Assembly: GCA_945859605.1 (NCBI GenBank)
Contig: OX243822.1
Location: forward strand, 18,128,058-18,192,057
From: Lumbricus rubellus
Lineage: Eukaryota > Annelida > Clitellata > Crassiclitellata > Lumbricidae
Direction of reading: 5' to 3'
DNA: 64,000 bases
How positions within the stretch are numbered: position 1 is the stretch's first letter; every line of letters starts with the position of its first letter. A program made the position numbers and the translations under genes. Below, piece by piece: positions 21,112 to 31,197 of this stretch. Under the pieces are notes generated by a model that saw nothing but the letters and a program-made list of their open reading frames with translations, ran no database searches and was not told the origin of the DNA.

Positions 21112-22461
21112 TAGACCTGGGAGTGACTTTAGTCGGCTAATCCGACCCCACTTGACCCTAAAGTGACTTGAGGTCGACTTGAAGTCGACTTCTTGGAGCC
21201 AAAACGACTTGACCCGACTTGGCAGAAAAACAACCGACTTCCGACTTGAAGTCGACTTCTGACATGGTAACAGCCATTAACCTAGGTCTACTACTCTACT
21301 TACGGCTACTAATGCAAGAAGTCAAGCTAATGTTTCCTGTCAAGCATTAATTTCATATAGCATAGGCCTATACCAAATGAGTAATGAGGCCTCAACACTT
21401 AATTGATGCATGAATTTGTTTAAGGTTTTATTAGGCCCATTTCAGCTAGGTTGTTTGGGTTTCAATTTGAATAGTTTTGTGATGCTTTGGGCCATCTAGT
21501 AGCCTAGACAATGCGACGGCAAATTAGCTTGCCCATTGTCTGTGATTATTCAGATTACACATTATTATTTTTTACTATTAATATTCATATTGAATAAATT
21601 TGTAAAGCGAGCAAGTAGGAAGATAATATGGGGACCGCGGACTGGTCGCACTGAATGGCGTGTTATTAGGCCTAGTGATAATTTGTAGCCTAAGTCCGTT
21701 GTCATAATTATTATTCAGTAACGTCATTTCGTGACTTAGCAAATAGCATTGCAAACGCATAATCCGGCAGTAGGCTACTACTATTTTACTCACTGACAGT
21801 AAAGTCTTTCATTGTCCAATTGACCCATAGCCTAGCTATACATAATAAAGTTTTTCCGTCTGCAGTCTGCAGATGCAGCGTAGGCCTACCAAAGTACCGT
21901 AGCGTGAACTATCAATTTAATATTATTAGTGGGTCATCTTTCTTTGCGACGAATTCACTGGCCACTAGAAGTTAACTGATTTGCTCACGTTCATGTCTTG
22001 ATAAGCACACGTGCTAATACTTTAATAACATTTTGTTTCACCATTTTAACTATAAGCGCATGCCTAAGCGTGAAGTTTTAGCATATAGAGTAACAATTAC
22101 AATTAATGAATAGATCGGCAGACGGCAGTCTGCACGATGACCTACCGGTAAGATAATCAGTAGGACCTATAGGTTAAGTCTCTGTTTAGCAAAGGCCTAA
22201 TTCATTCTTGTAAAAACACTGCAAAGCTGCTTAAATGTTGTCCTGGTCTCCCGATCATTGGTTTGAAGTGACAAATTTAACAGATTTACTATGTTTGTGT
22301 CTCAAGTCGGTTTAAGTCGACTTGCAGTAAAAACAACTTGAAGTGACTTCTCTCTACGAAATTCGACTTGGGGTCAGTTGCGGTGAGCAGAAACGACCCG
22401 ACCCGACTCGGGATGACCAAGTCGACTGGGGTCGACTTATTGGGGTCGACTCCCAGGTCTA
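21112..22461. mobile_element. hAT-like element with 8-bp target duplication ATCGGAGG
   Basis: Inverted termini TAGACCTGGGAGT and CTCCCAGGTCTA are flanked by perfect 8-bp copies of ATCGGAGG (21104-21111 and 22462-22469). Both subterminal regions are packed with AAGTCGACTT and CGACTTGA words in both orientations, likely transposase binding sites. The interior is AT-rich and encodes nothing recognisable, so this is a non-autonomous copy. Confidence 0.88.
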
Positions 22462-22469
22462 ATCGGAGG

Positions 22470-24860
22470 GTACGGAGGGCAGTCGCTACGCCTCTGGACA
22501 GCTTTTTAGGTCTTATGTGAATTATATGTGAAAATTGTTCAGCAGAGTGCTGTTTTGCAGCCGGATATATCAAAGAATATACTTACTTGCTTACTTAGTA
22601 AGAACGGCTCTTAACAGGCTGACATACAATTACAACATCGACTTTTGTTTAACTTGTTATCTATTATTGTGACAACTAATCATTAACCTTTCTGCGTTTG
22701 TCAACTCGAAATAAGATTAACTAATGTAGGCCTACGTAATAATTATCTATAGCCTAATTACACACAGGCCTACATGTACGTGCGTGCATACTAAAATACA
22801 GATAGGCTTATGTATAGGCTACGTCGCTTTCTGCGATGTAGGTAATAATTAATTAATTATGTCTCAGAATTCTGATAACGTTTCATCATGGGCGCCCGCA
22901 GAACTTTTTGCATGAGGGGCAAAACACGATTGCCCCATCTAATTTTGTTTATAGCAGTAGCTTGAAAAGTTACGGACAGGAGATTAAGAACATTTGTAAT
23001 TTTCATAGAGGTTTCTTAATGCAAATTTATCTATTTCACTCTATGTATCATTTTAATGTGAATAGTCTCTTTAGTGTGAAAAGATTTTTAAAAATTAAAA
23101 AGTAGGCTATTAGTTAAAAAGTAGGTTACTAACAGGGTGCCACATAAGTCCATAGAATGAATGAATGAATGAATGGACAATGAATGACAAAAAGGGTGTG
23201 AGTTTTCCAAGAACAATTGCTCCACTATTATAGGCCTAGCTACTTCTCTACTTGAATCGTAATTTCTGACTTCTAAAGCGCCACTCTAAAGATAATTGTA
23301 GGGCACCAGCTTATTCACGAGCGGTTGCATCGATTTGTAGGGTTGTACATATGCTGGTAAGTAGAGGTCCGAGTATGCATTGTTGTAACAGGAGAAGAGT
23401 AGCTGCTAAGGCGGGTTCTAAATTGGAGGATCCTCGTATCAGGTGAGTGTGGTTGTGAATGCTTTGAACAGGCGAAATTCCCGATGCGTGATAAATAGTG
23501 TCCGTTTTCAACGTTTTTCTACGACGTACTTGACCTCCCTTGATTCTGCATGCACTGGCAGTAGGCTACAATGGACAATGGGCGGCCTGACCGCTGCATA
23601 CTTGATTTTATTTACATGTATGACGCCGGTGAATAAGCAGGTATTCCCAACGCAATTTCAATTTTTTACATTGCATTTTATTGAAAATTAATTGATAACT
23701 TGTTCGGTTTCGAAAGTTTGCATCGCAGCGAGATGCCAATCAAATATAGGCCTTTAATAAATACTATTTGCATGAGCGCCCGCAGAAGGGGTAAAACACA
23801 ATGGTCATGGTTACAGTTTTAGCAAGAGCTTGAAAAGTGCAAGGGGAAAAATTAAGAGCATGTTTATTTTTATAGATAGCTAAACGTATGTTTGTGAGTT
23901 TCAATTTGGGTAGACTGTCTATTATTGCAAAGAAATATGTTAAAAACCCTAAATTAGTAGACCTAGTTAGAAAAATACGTGTCAATTTTCCAAGGTGGGC
24001 AAGTGCCCTCTCTTGCCTTTACATGTACAATGTATGTGCGAGCGCCAATGCGTTTCATCGTCATCATAATTATAAAGGTCCTGAAGACAGGCATTTTGAG
24101 GCGATGTGATAGAATAAATGTCCTCCGTTAACCTCGCTCATTTGGCAATGCCTACATCAGCCCAAGTGATATCATATTCTCATTTAGATTACTTGCAGAG
24201 TAGTTTGGTATGCCATTGTTTGTTTTTCCTTCTCATGTATCTTGCATGTAGTGCATTGTGTGGGATGCAGTCAATTGTCAGTTTTTCTCCACTTGTCCAC
24301 AGCATCGGAGTCCTCGCTGAAAGACTTCGTCTATAGACGGTTGTTTCGATAACTAATGTCCGTCTAATTTGTAAGTTTGCGAGCATGTCATCCTAAGAAT
24401 ATATCAGCCAGTGTTACTATTTACCATGTAATCAACTATGGTAGGCATGTGCGTTCTCGCGATCCTGTTGCCGGATATATCGCAGCGCGTGGGTTGATAT
24501 GCGGTTATCAGAATATTATTATAGGCCCTATTATAGTTAAGAAGCTTAGTGTATTCGCGTGGTGATGTCCATTTTTTCGTAGTTAATGTTTGGACAAGAC
24601 TAGTGTTCAGTTTTTATCATCGTCGATGCGAAGACATTGTTGAAGAAGACGTTGAATGATCCTACTGTCCATCAGTGGTCAAAACCTGTCGCAAGCGAGT
24701 GAGTAGGCTATGCTAAACTGCCAGCACCCGATTCAGAGAATGGGGCTTAACTTAAAATCGTCCATTCTACATCAATAGCTGTCTGTCGCTTAGAAGCCCA
24801 CTGTTGAAACGATGCTGTCTACCTTTATATTTACACATTCAACTTTGGCATAGATATAAG
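22470..24860. other. spacer with decayed repeats, no gene seen
   Basis: Two related segments, about 22888-23100 and 23770-24000, both begin with GCGCCCGCAGAA and continue with GGGG(C/T)AAAACAC and GTTA/TAGCAGTAGCTTGAAAAG-like sequence. They look like two decayed copies of one element. A short (GAAT)n run is at 23157-23175. I see no gene. Confidence 0.4.
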
Positions 24861-24861
24861 C

Positions 24862-25165
24862 TTAGCCATAGGCGTGCGGGATATTTCAGCAGTGGGGGGG
24901 TCAAGATTTTACTTCTGCCCGAAAAAATCTTGTGGTGGAAAATACTATTTTTTCCCAGACAAAAAGTTGAGTACCTTTTTTTAGACATCGGGTTGAAATT
25001 GATGGTCATCATCTAAAAAAGGGACTCAACTTTTTGTCTGGGAAAAAATAGTATTTTCCACCACAAGATTTTATAATTATTATAATAATGAGTCAATGAC
25101 AGTATGAAGATATATTGTTAAAGTTTAACAATATATCTTCATACTGTCATATTATAATAATTGTA
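24862..25165. repeat. two adjacent long palindromes (decayed MITE)
   Basis: The first has arms about 24926-24985 and 25012-25074 (AATCTTGTGGTGGAAAATAC... and its complement). The second has arms about 25075-25118 and 25121-25163 (GACAGTATGAAGATATATTG and its complement) with almost no loop. The left end carries GGCGTGCGGGATATTTCAGC, an end also seen in the MITE at 55161-55463. Confidence 0.85.
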
Positions 25166-25179
25166 GCACTTCATAGTAG

Positions 25180-25245
25180 TTTTTTCTTGAAAGAGCGCTA
25201 TATAAATTTTCGAATCAATGAATGAATTAATGAATGAATAAAGTC
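25180..25245 (+). repeat. LINE/SINE 3' tail
   Basis: GAGCGCTATATAAATTTTCG is followed by an (AATG)n tail, the same ending as the L2-like LINE at 14290-14715. Confidence 0.6.
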
Positions 25246-25304
25246 AACAGTTGATTTTAGTGGGAGCTTGAGGTTCATCGCACGATTGATAAAAGCACGG
25301 TGGT

Positions 25305-25395
25305 ACGCGGTGGTGTAGCGGTAAATTCGGCTTCTTGCGACCGAGGGGTCGCAGGTTCAAATTTAACTCAAGTCAGTGCGTAGCGACCTTGGACA
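25305..25395 (+). repeat. tRNA-derived SINE head
   Basis: An A-box-like TGGTGTAGCGGTA and a B-box-like GGTTCAAATTT are spaced as in a tRNA, but the cloverleaf stems are poor. It is a SINE promoter rather than a tRNA gene. Confidence 0.5.
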
Positions 25396-25830
25396 ACTTC
25401 ATCATCATCATCATTGCTCTCCTCCGTCCGGCCGCGCCGACGATGAGACCTTTACATGGCGTATCCACCTTGCTCTGTCCTTGATGATATTCATGCCATT
25501 CGTCATATCCATTGTCCATGCTCCTTTCCTCCAGATCTTCTCTTATGTTGTCTATCAAAGTTTTCCTCTGGTGCCCTCTGCTTCTCCCTCCCTCCACACT
25601 GCCGTGCAGGGCCGCAGCTGGTAGTCTTCTATCGTCCATCCTTAATACATGTTCAATTGTCCATTCATGTCAAAACCACGAGAGTCTTCTCTTCTTGATC
25701 TTGACCACTATTGCTTCATCCGTTCCCATTTCCTTTCTTGTCTTCTCATTTCAGATCCTTTCCCTTCTACTTCTGTCTACTTTGACAAGTTGCTCAGTTG
25801 CTCACCCACAATATTGTCTGTGAGGAAGGA
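25373..25830 (-). mobile_element. LINE reverse transcriptase 3' remnant
   Basis: The minus strand reads RRLPAAALHGSVEGGRSRGH and RKTLIDNIREDLEE, the C-terminal part of non-LTR reverse transcriptases (a G-R-RGR..K.W.D-type block). Upstream pieces (DRSRRERI..NE) continue to about 25800 with frame breaks. It is dead. Confidence 0.6.
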
Positions 25831-26185
25831 GACGGGAAACCACCTCACTCATCCCATCCCCAGGGGCGTAAAGCCAACGAACCTGCCTTCGGGCAGAGAA
25901 CTCATCATCACACGTAAACAATCATAGGCAATTCATGCAGTGTGCAAACATAGTAGACTGGAAATGAACAGAGGTCACACTCGCGAGGAAGCGGCACACC
26001 CATGGAAATATTCGGTAAGATATCCTTTTCTTGCCATTGGCCAAATGTCTCATAACTGCGAGTGTAGCGAGTCTCAGTGTTACTTAGGCATAAATCTTTT
26101 GTAAAATCAGTAAGACTAAGTGTAGGAAAACATTAATTAAAAGTGTAGCGACCGTAAAAGCCCTATAAATTTGTTTGTGATAATA
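25831..26185. other. spacer, no gene seen
   Basis: No recognisable feature. Confidence 0.35.
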
Positions 26186-27378
26186 CACCGTGATTCGAAA
26201 AAAGTAAGCCAAATTGTTTTTCGTATATCTCTAATGCCTGATAACATATCACGCTACTATTTTCCAAATATTTAGAGAATTGGACCAAGAATATGATACC
26301 AAAATTTCATGCGATAAAGTTGAACGGATAAAAAGATATGCATCTTTCAACTTCATATGCCGAAATTTCAGTTTACAAGCAATTTTCTGTCAGATTCAAT
26401 TAAATGCGTGACAATCAATCCTACTAGAATTTTTCAGATATTTAGCGAATTGACCCAAGAATAGGATTCCAAAGTATCATGTCATAAATATGAACGGATA
26501 GAAAGATATGAATATTTCAACTTCATCTCCAGAAATTTCAGTTTTCAACAAGCCTGTTATGGTGTTCGTTGTGGTTTCGATGCTTGATAGGTCCCAATTT
26601 TGGTCTTCAGTGATCCTGGAGTAAAATTAACGGAGTATATTATCGCAACATTCTGCTGTCACAACATATTATACCTGTTGTCAGAAATCTATAACCCCAG
26701 AAGGCTGTTTTCTTTTTCAACAGAACAGCGCCAGCCCACAGAGCCAAGGAACCATCGAAATGCCGACAAGAGAGACGCCAGACTTCATTTCTCCAACATT
26801 ATGGCCTCCAAACAGCCCAGATTTGAATCCTGTCGACTATTAAGTGTGAAGCGTGCATGATGCAAGACCGAGTCTACCAGACAACAATTCACGATATAAA
26901 CTATCTGACGCAACGCTTGTTGGAAGTATGGGATGGCCTGGACCAGAGGATAATCGACGATGCTATTGCTAATGGCGCCAGCGCCTCCAGGCTAGCGTGC
27001 AAGCAGGAGGAGGACATTTTGAGCTTCTTATTTAATTAAATAATCAAACTATACTGTTGGAGTCATATTGTTAGTTCAATTCTCTACATATCTGGAAAAT
27101 GTTAGAATGGTTAATCAATAGGCATTAAAGATAATTATAAGAAAAAGAGTTTGGCACATTTGATTGAATCTAACAGAAAATTTCTTGTAAAGTGAAATTT
27201 CGCATACGAAGTTTAAAGGTTCATATCTTTTTGCCCGTTTAACTTTATCTCATGAAATTTTGGAATCATATTTTTGGTCCAATTCTCTAAATATTTGAAA
27301 AATGTTAGCGTGATATGTTTATCAGGCATTAAAGATATCTGACAAATAATTTGGCTTACTTTTGATTCAATCACGGTG
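26186..27378 (+). mobile_element. mariner-like element F with long inverted repeats, decayed transposase
   Basis: Inverted ends CACCGTGATTCGAAAAAAGT and its partner extend inward for about 200 bases and are flanked by TA. The plus strand retains transposase pieces in several frames: GCFLFQQNSAS (the second catalytic Asp appears as Asn), LWPPNSPDLNPVDY (third acidic residue kept) and QRLLEVWDGLDQRIIDDAI. Frameshifts and stops make it inactive. Confidence 0.85.
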
Positions 27379-27399
27379 TATATTTATTTAGGTGTGCCG

Positions 27400-28047
27400 A
27401 CATTTAAACACACGACACATAATCACGCGACACTTAAACACAGACACTTAAACACACGACAGATAAACACACGGACAGATAAACATACGACAGATAAACA
27501 CGCCGTACTTGAACTCATCTTAAACACTATAAATGAAGGCAATGGCATATGAAAACGAGATCAATCAATCAATTAGAATTTACATAGCGCCCTTAAAGGT
27601 AGGCTACCTACTCAGAGGTGCTCTTGGCTGAGATCAAGCGAAAAAACAGTCTTCAACATTTTGTGAAATTGAGAACAGCTTTGGAGGTGTCGCATAGTCA
27701 AGGGAAGTCCAATCCAGGTTGTTGGACCAACCACAGAGAACGAACGCCTCTGCATTGTTGCAGACTGTATAATTTATATGCGACACCTCCCAAGCTGTTC
27801 CCAATTTAGCAAACTGTTGACGGCTGTTTTTCGCCAGATCTCAGCCGGGAGCGCCTCTGAGCACGTAACTTAAAGGGCGCTATATAAATTCTGATTGATT
27901 GATCTCGTTTTCATATTCATTGCCTTCATTTATGGTGTTTAAGATGAGTTTAAGTGCGGCGTGTTTATCTGTCGTGTGTTTATCTGTCGTGTGTTTAAGT
28001 GTCTGTGTTTAAGTGTCGCGTGATTATGTGTCGTGTGTTTAAATGTC
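27400..28047. repeat. long inverted repeat, arms about 270-296 bp around an 81-base loop
   Basis: The left arm 27400-27695 and right arm 27777-28047 are reverse complements with small differences. Outer parts carry tandem ACACGACAGATAAACAC-like words. Inner parts carry an L2/SINE-type tail (CATAGCGCCC on the left, GGGCGCTATATAAATTC on the right) and GGAGGTGTCGCATA next to the loop. No protein is encoded. Confidence 0.9.
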
Positions 28048-28175
28048 ATGGAACCATTTATTTACTGTAACACGTGGCCGTAGCTTTTGGCAAACCAACG
28101 GCCGCTCGAACGACACTATGCCCTTGCGGTAACACTTTGCACCGACACTCGAAAAACCTTAAACACGGCCCTGCA

Positions 28176-28300
28176 AAGATGTCTGCTAAAGCGCTTATCA
28201 TCGGCTAAAATAATTATAGATGTCTGCTAAAGCGCTTATCATCAGCTAAAATAATTATAGATGTCTGCTAAAGCGCTTATCATCGGCTAAAATAATTATA
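28176..28300. repeat. tandem repeat, about 42-bp unit, three copies
   Basis: Three copies of a unit beginning GATGTCTGCTAAAGCGCTTA, almost identical. Confidence 0.9.
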
Positions 28301-28848
28301 GGGCCTAGGCCTAATGCATAATAACAGCCTTACGATGTTGGCTACGTGGCAAATTTTACACAATGAATGTCTGTGCCTTTTTCCATTTTTAGTTCTTCAC
28401 GTGAGGCCTTAAAAAATGTTGTGTTTCCGGTAACAGAGCTAAAAAAATTTGGGTAGGTAGGTCGGAAAATATTTTTATTTTGGTAAAATATTTTTATGCA
28501 GTGGCTATCCGAAAAAGTATACCCAACTAGTCTTTTTTGCACAACGGTACACGCTGCAACAAAGTACGTGTTCTAAGCAAGTGTAAACTGCCTATTTCCC
28601 GACTGTCTGCACCTAAAACTGCTCTAGAAAACAGTCCTATTAATTTCATTTTGTTGACGTCTTTTCTGCTATGTCAATACAAATTTTTTTAAATTTAAAT
28701 TTAAAAAAAATTTAATAAAACTTTTTACAAAATTATTTGAGTCGCGGCAATAAAGAGGGTCGGTCGGGTTACCGGAAACACAACATTTTTCTAGGCCTTA
28801 CCTATAAGCTATTTGTCTAATAATTATTCGTCCTGAGTATATACACGG

Positions 28849-29092
28849 TGGGCCACAAAAAGACCCCTACGGTTTTTGCCAATATCTTGGCCAGAAGTAA
28901 GAATTTCGAAATGAAATTTTACAATCTGAAGACAATTCATATTTACACATGATGGCAAGATGTCATCAAAATATTTCAAACATAACAAGAGTTAAATATC
29001 ACTTTTAATAAGACCACACACTTTTTTGACGATTAAAAAACGTAACACAACAAAAAGTGACATAACTTATGTTTTGTTTGAAATATTGTTAC
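28849..29092 (+). mobile_element. truncated mariner-like copy, same family as element D
   Basis: It starts CGGTGGGCCACAAAAAGACC and follows the left part of element D (GGCCAGAAGTAAGAATTTCG...). No right end is seen. Confidence 0.65.
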
Positions 29093-29514
29093 ATTTATTG
29101 GATCGCCATTTTAGTTGTTTCCTTTCTTCGTTAATGTGTTCAATGTCATTGAAGGCATTTTTGGTTTTTTATGCAAGTCTTATGACATTCTCACTAATTT
29201 AAAGATTCCCATTTAGGCCTACGTAGACTCTTCATCCTACCAAGTAGGCTAGTTAATAAACTGTTGGGCTATTAGGGTCTAAATAATAACGGGTCGGCGT
29301 TTTATAGATTTGTTTTCAGACTGTCATGTGTCACATATTGTAGGTAGGCCTAGGCTTATTTTATTTTGAGAGAGTTATTGAGATTTTTTCATTCAAGTTG
29401 GGTCCGGAAGGATAGCCTACCAATGAGAATTAGCTTGCGTTTAATTTCTCTGCCCGCATTATAATAGTGCCGCATTTCGGCAGATTTGTACTGCATGGTT
29501 TACATTGTTTAGCC

Positions 29515-30378
29515 CAGCCTTTCCCAAACTTTTTGGGCCACGGAACCCCTTGTGCCCTAATATTTTCTTGCGGAACCCCAATCTCAACTAAACGCACCGA
29601 AGCATGAATAGCGCCTAAGAAGCATACTAATATCTGTGCTCACAGGCCTACCAAAACACTATTATATAACGTTTATTATATATCCTACTCTTATATGAAA
29701 AATTAAGTCGAACTATTTTGAAAGCCACGACTCGTGGATCACAATCTAAGAGTAGCGCACATGAAGCTTAGAAACAAACAGCCCTTTTCCTTCTTCTAAT
29801 GCATTTTCCTACTATAATTGGCTTGACACCGTCTTAAAAGCTGGATTCTTATTATCAGCTGTTAGGCACCATAGCCTATACCGGCTATACGTCAACAAGA
29901 GCGGTTAGAACCCAAGCGTACGAGACAGTCAGCCTACTGAATTTTGGTAAATTTTACATCAATAAATAAACAATAGACCTATTAATTAGCCTATTACTTG
30001 CACAACAGAGCAGTGCGATTATCTGACTTGGCGACACTTTTTAATCTTCGTTTCGGCCGAATCGTGCTCATATTAGCTTCGTAGGGATAACGATAACAAA
30101 GATGACTGCGTCCCTGTTAAGATATAGCCTAGGGCCTATAGCTCTGACCTATAGGCTACGTATGTCTCAGCAGTGAGCAATGTCTATAATTATTGTAACT
30201 GGATTTCTAATGGGCAATGAAAGTTCCGATAGCCGCTCAATAGACGAGGACAAAACACAATGATGATTTACTTGTAGCTTCAAACTTTCAGTGCATTTTC
30301 ACTAAAATTTCGATTATTTACAACTTTTCTCGGAACCTCTGTGCTCGTTCCGCGGAACCCACTTTGGGAAACGCTGGT
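29515..30378. mobile_element. MITE-like element with CAGCGTTTCCCAAA-type ends
   Basis: The left end CCAGCCTTTCCCAAACTTTT and the right end TTTGGGAAACGCTGG are inverted. Adjacent inner words (CGGAACCCC on the left, CGGAACCCAC on the right) are also related. No coding content was found, and the target duplication is unclear. This terminal type is common among animal hAT elements. Confidence 0.5.
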
Positions 30379-31197
30379 TTAGCATATTTGTTGAATTGGG
30401 CCTACTTGGAATGCTGCCAATATCATAGTAGCCTAGACCTTGCCCTATCCTAACCTTAACATAACAATACCAAACCCCACAATAAAATAGAATACATAAA
30501 ACGCATGGAAAAACTGATAAAAGCCTCGTTTTATTGCATGGGGTCCGTTGAACCACAGTTGATAGACCATACAACGCAAGCGAAAAGATGTTGGTAGTAT
30601 GAGGGTTAAGCTGTTTCTTCCTCATCCCTTTGACGCTGCGTTTGAAGCAGATTTCAATCTGACTATTTCTTTGCACATTTCGAAACTTTCCTTCTTGGCT
30701 GTTCCGGGGTAGGGAGCGCTTCTCAGTAGATGCCTACGTAACAGTGGTGCTATGCAAATCCTCGTAATGAAAATAAGGAATTCCTGATGAGTGCCTGATG
30801 CCTATACGTTTGGTAAATCGTTATTTTTCTGTTTCACAGACAACGATCACGTGGAGTCTTTACTCATACTATTATCCGCAACCCGCATGCCTGTTGATTC
30901 GCTGCCGATTGATTGTGTTTTGACTTTTGATTAAGCGCCTGTGAATAAGATGGTTCCCCGACTTCGCCTTTGGGGGCGCTGTAGAAATTTCGAGATTACT
31001 ATTCGATTACGATTACTATTTGATAAATGGAACACTGAATCGTGTAGCAAGGAGAACAAAATCGACACAGAATTATGTGGACGTGTATGGAGAAATGTGG
31101 AAAAAATTGATGAGCTGCAAAAAACGAATCTGATGCGATTATAATTATATTATACAAGTAATCTGATGATAAGCGTGTGATAAACGTTTTGAATTAA

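Larger units (their letters stand above)
28301..31197. other. spacer upstream of the ankyrin/cGAS-like gene, no gene seen
   Basis: It holds a truncated mariner copy (28849-29092), a repeat beginning about 29515 (CCCAGCCTTTCCCAAACTTT) that ends about 30375 with the inverted CCCACTTTGGGAAACGCTGG (a MITE-like pair of ends), and a SINE-type tail near 30705-30770. The 67-codon open frame at 30941 has no recognisable domain. No clear promoter motif was found. Confidence 0.45.

Noticed and set aside
25305..25395. Possible second tRNA gene
   Set aside because: A-box and B-box words are present but the acceptor and anticodon stems do not pair; it fits a SINE head.
27400..28047. CRISPR-like array suggested by the repeated ACGACAGATAAACAC words
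   Set aside because: Units are adjacent with no spacers, arranged as an inverted repeat in eukaryotic DNA.
30314..30676. 120-codon minus-strand frame upstream of the cGAS-like gene
   Set aside because: It begins inside the MITE-like end at 30360-30378 and has no recognisable domain.
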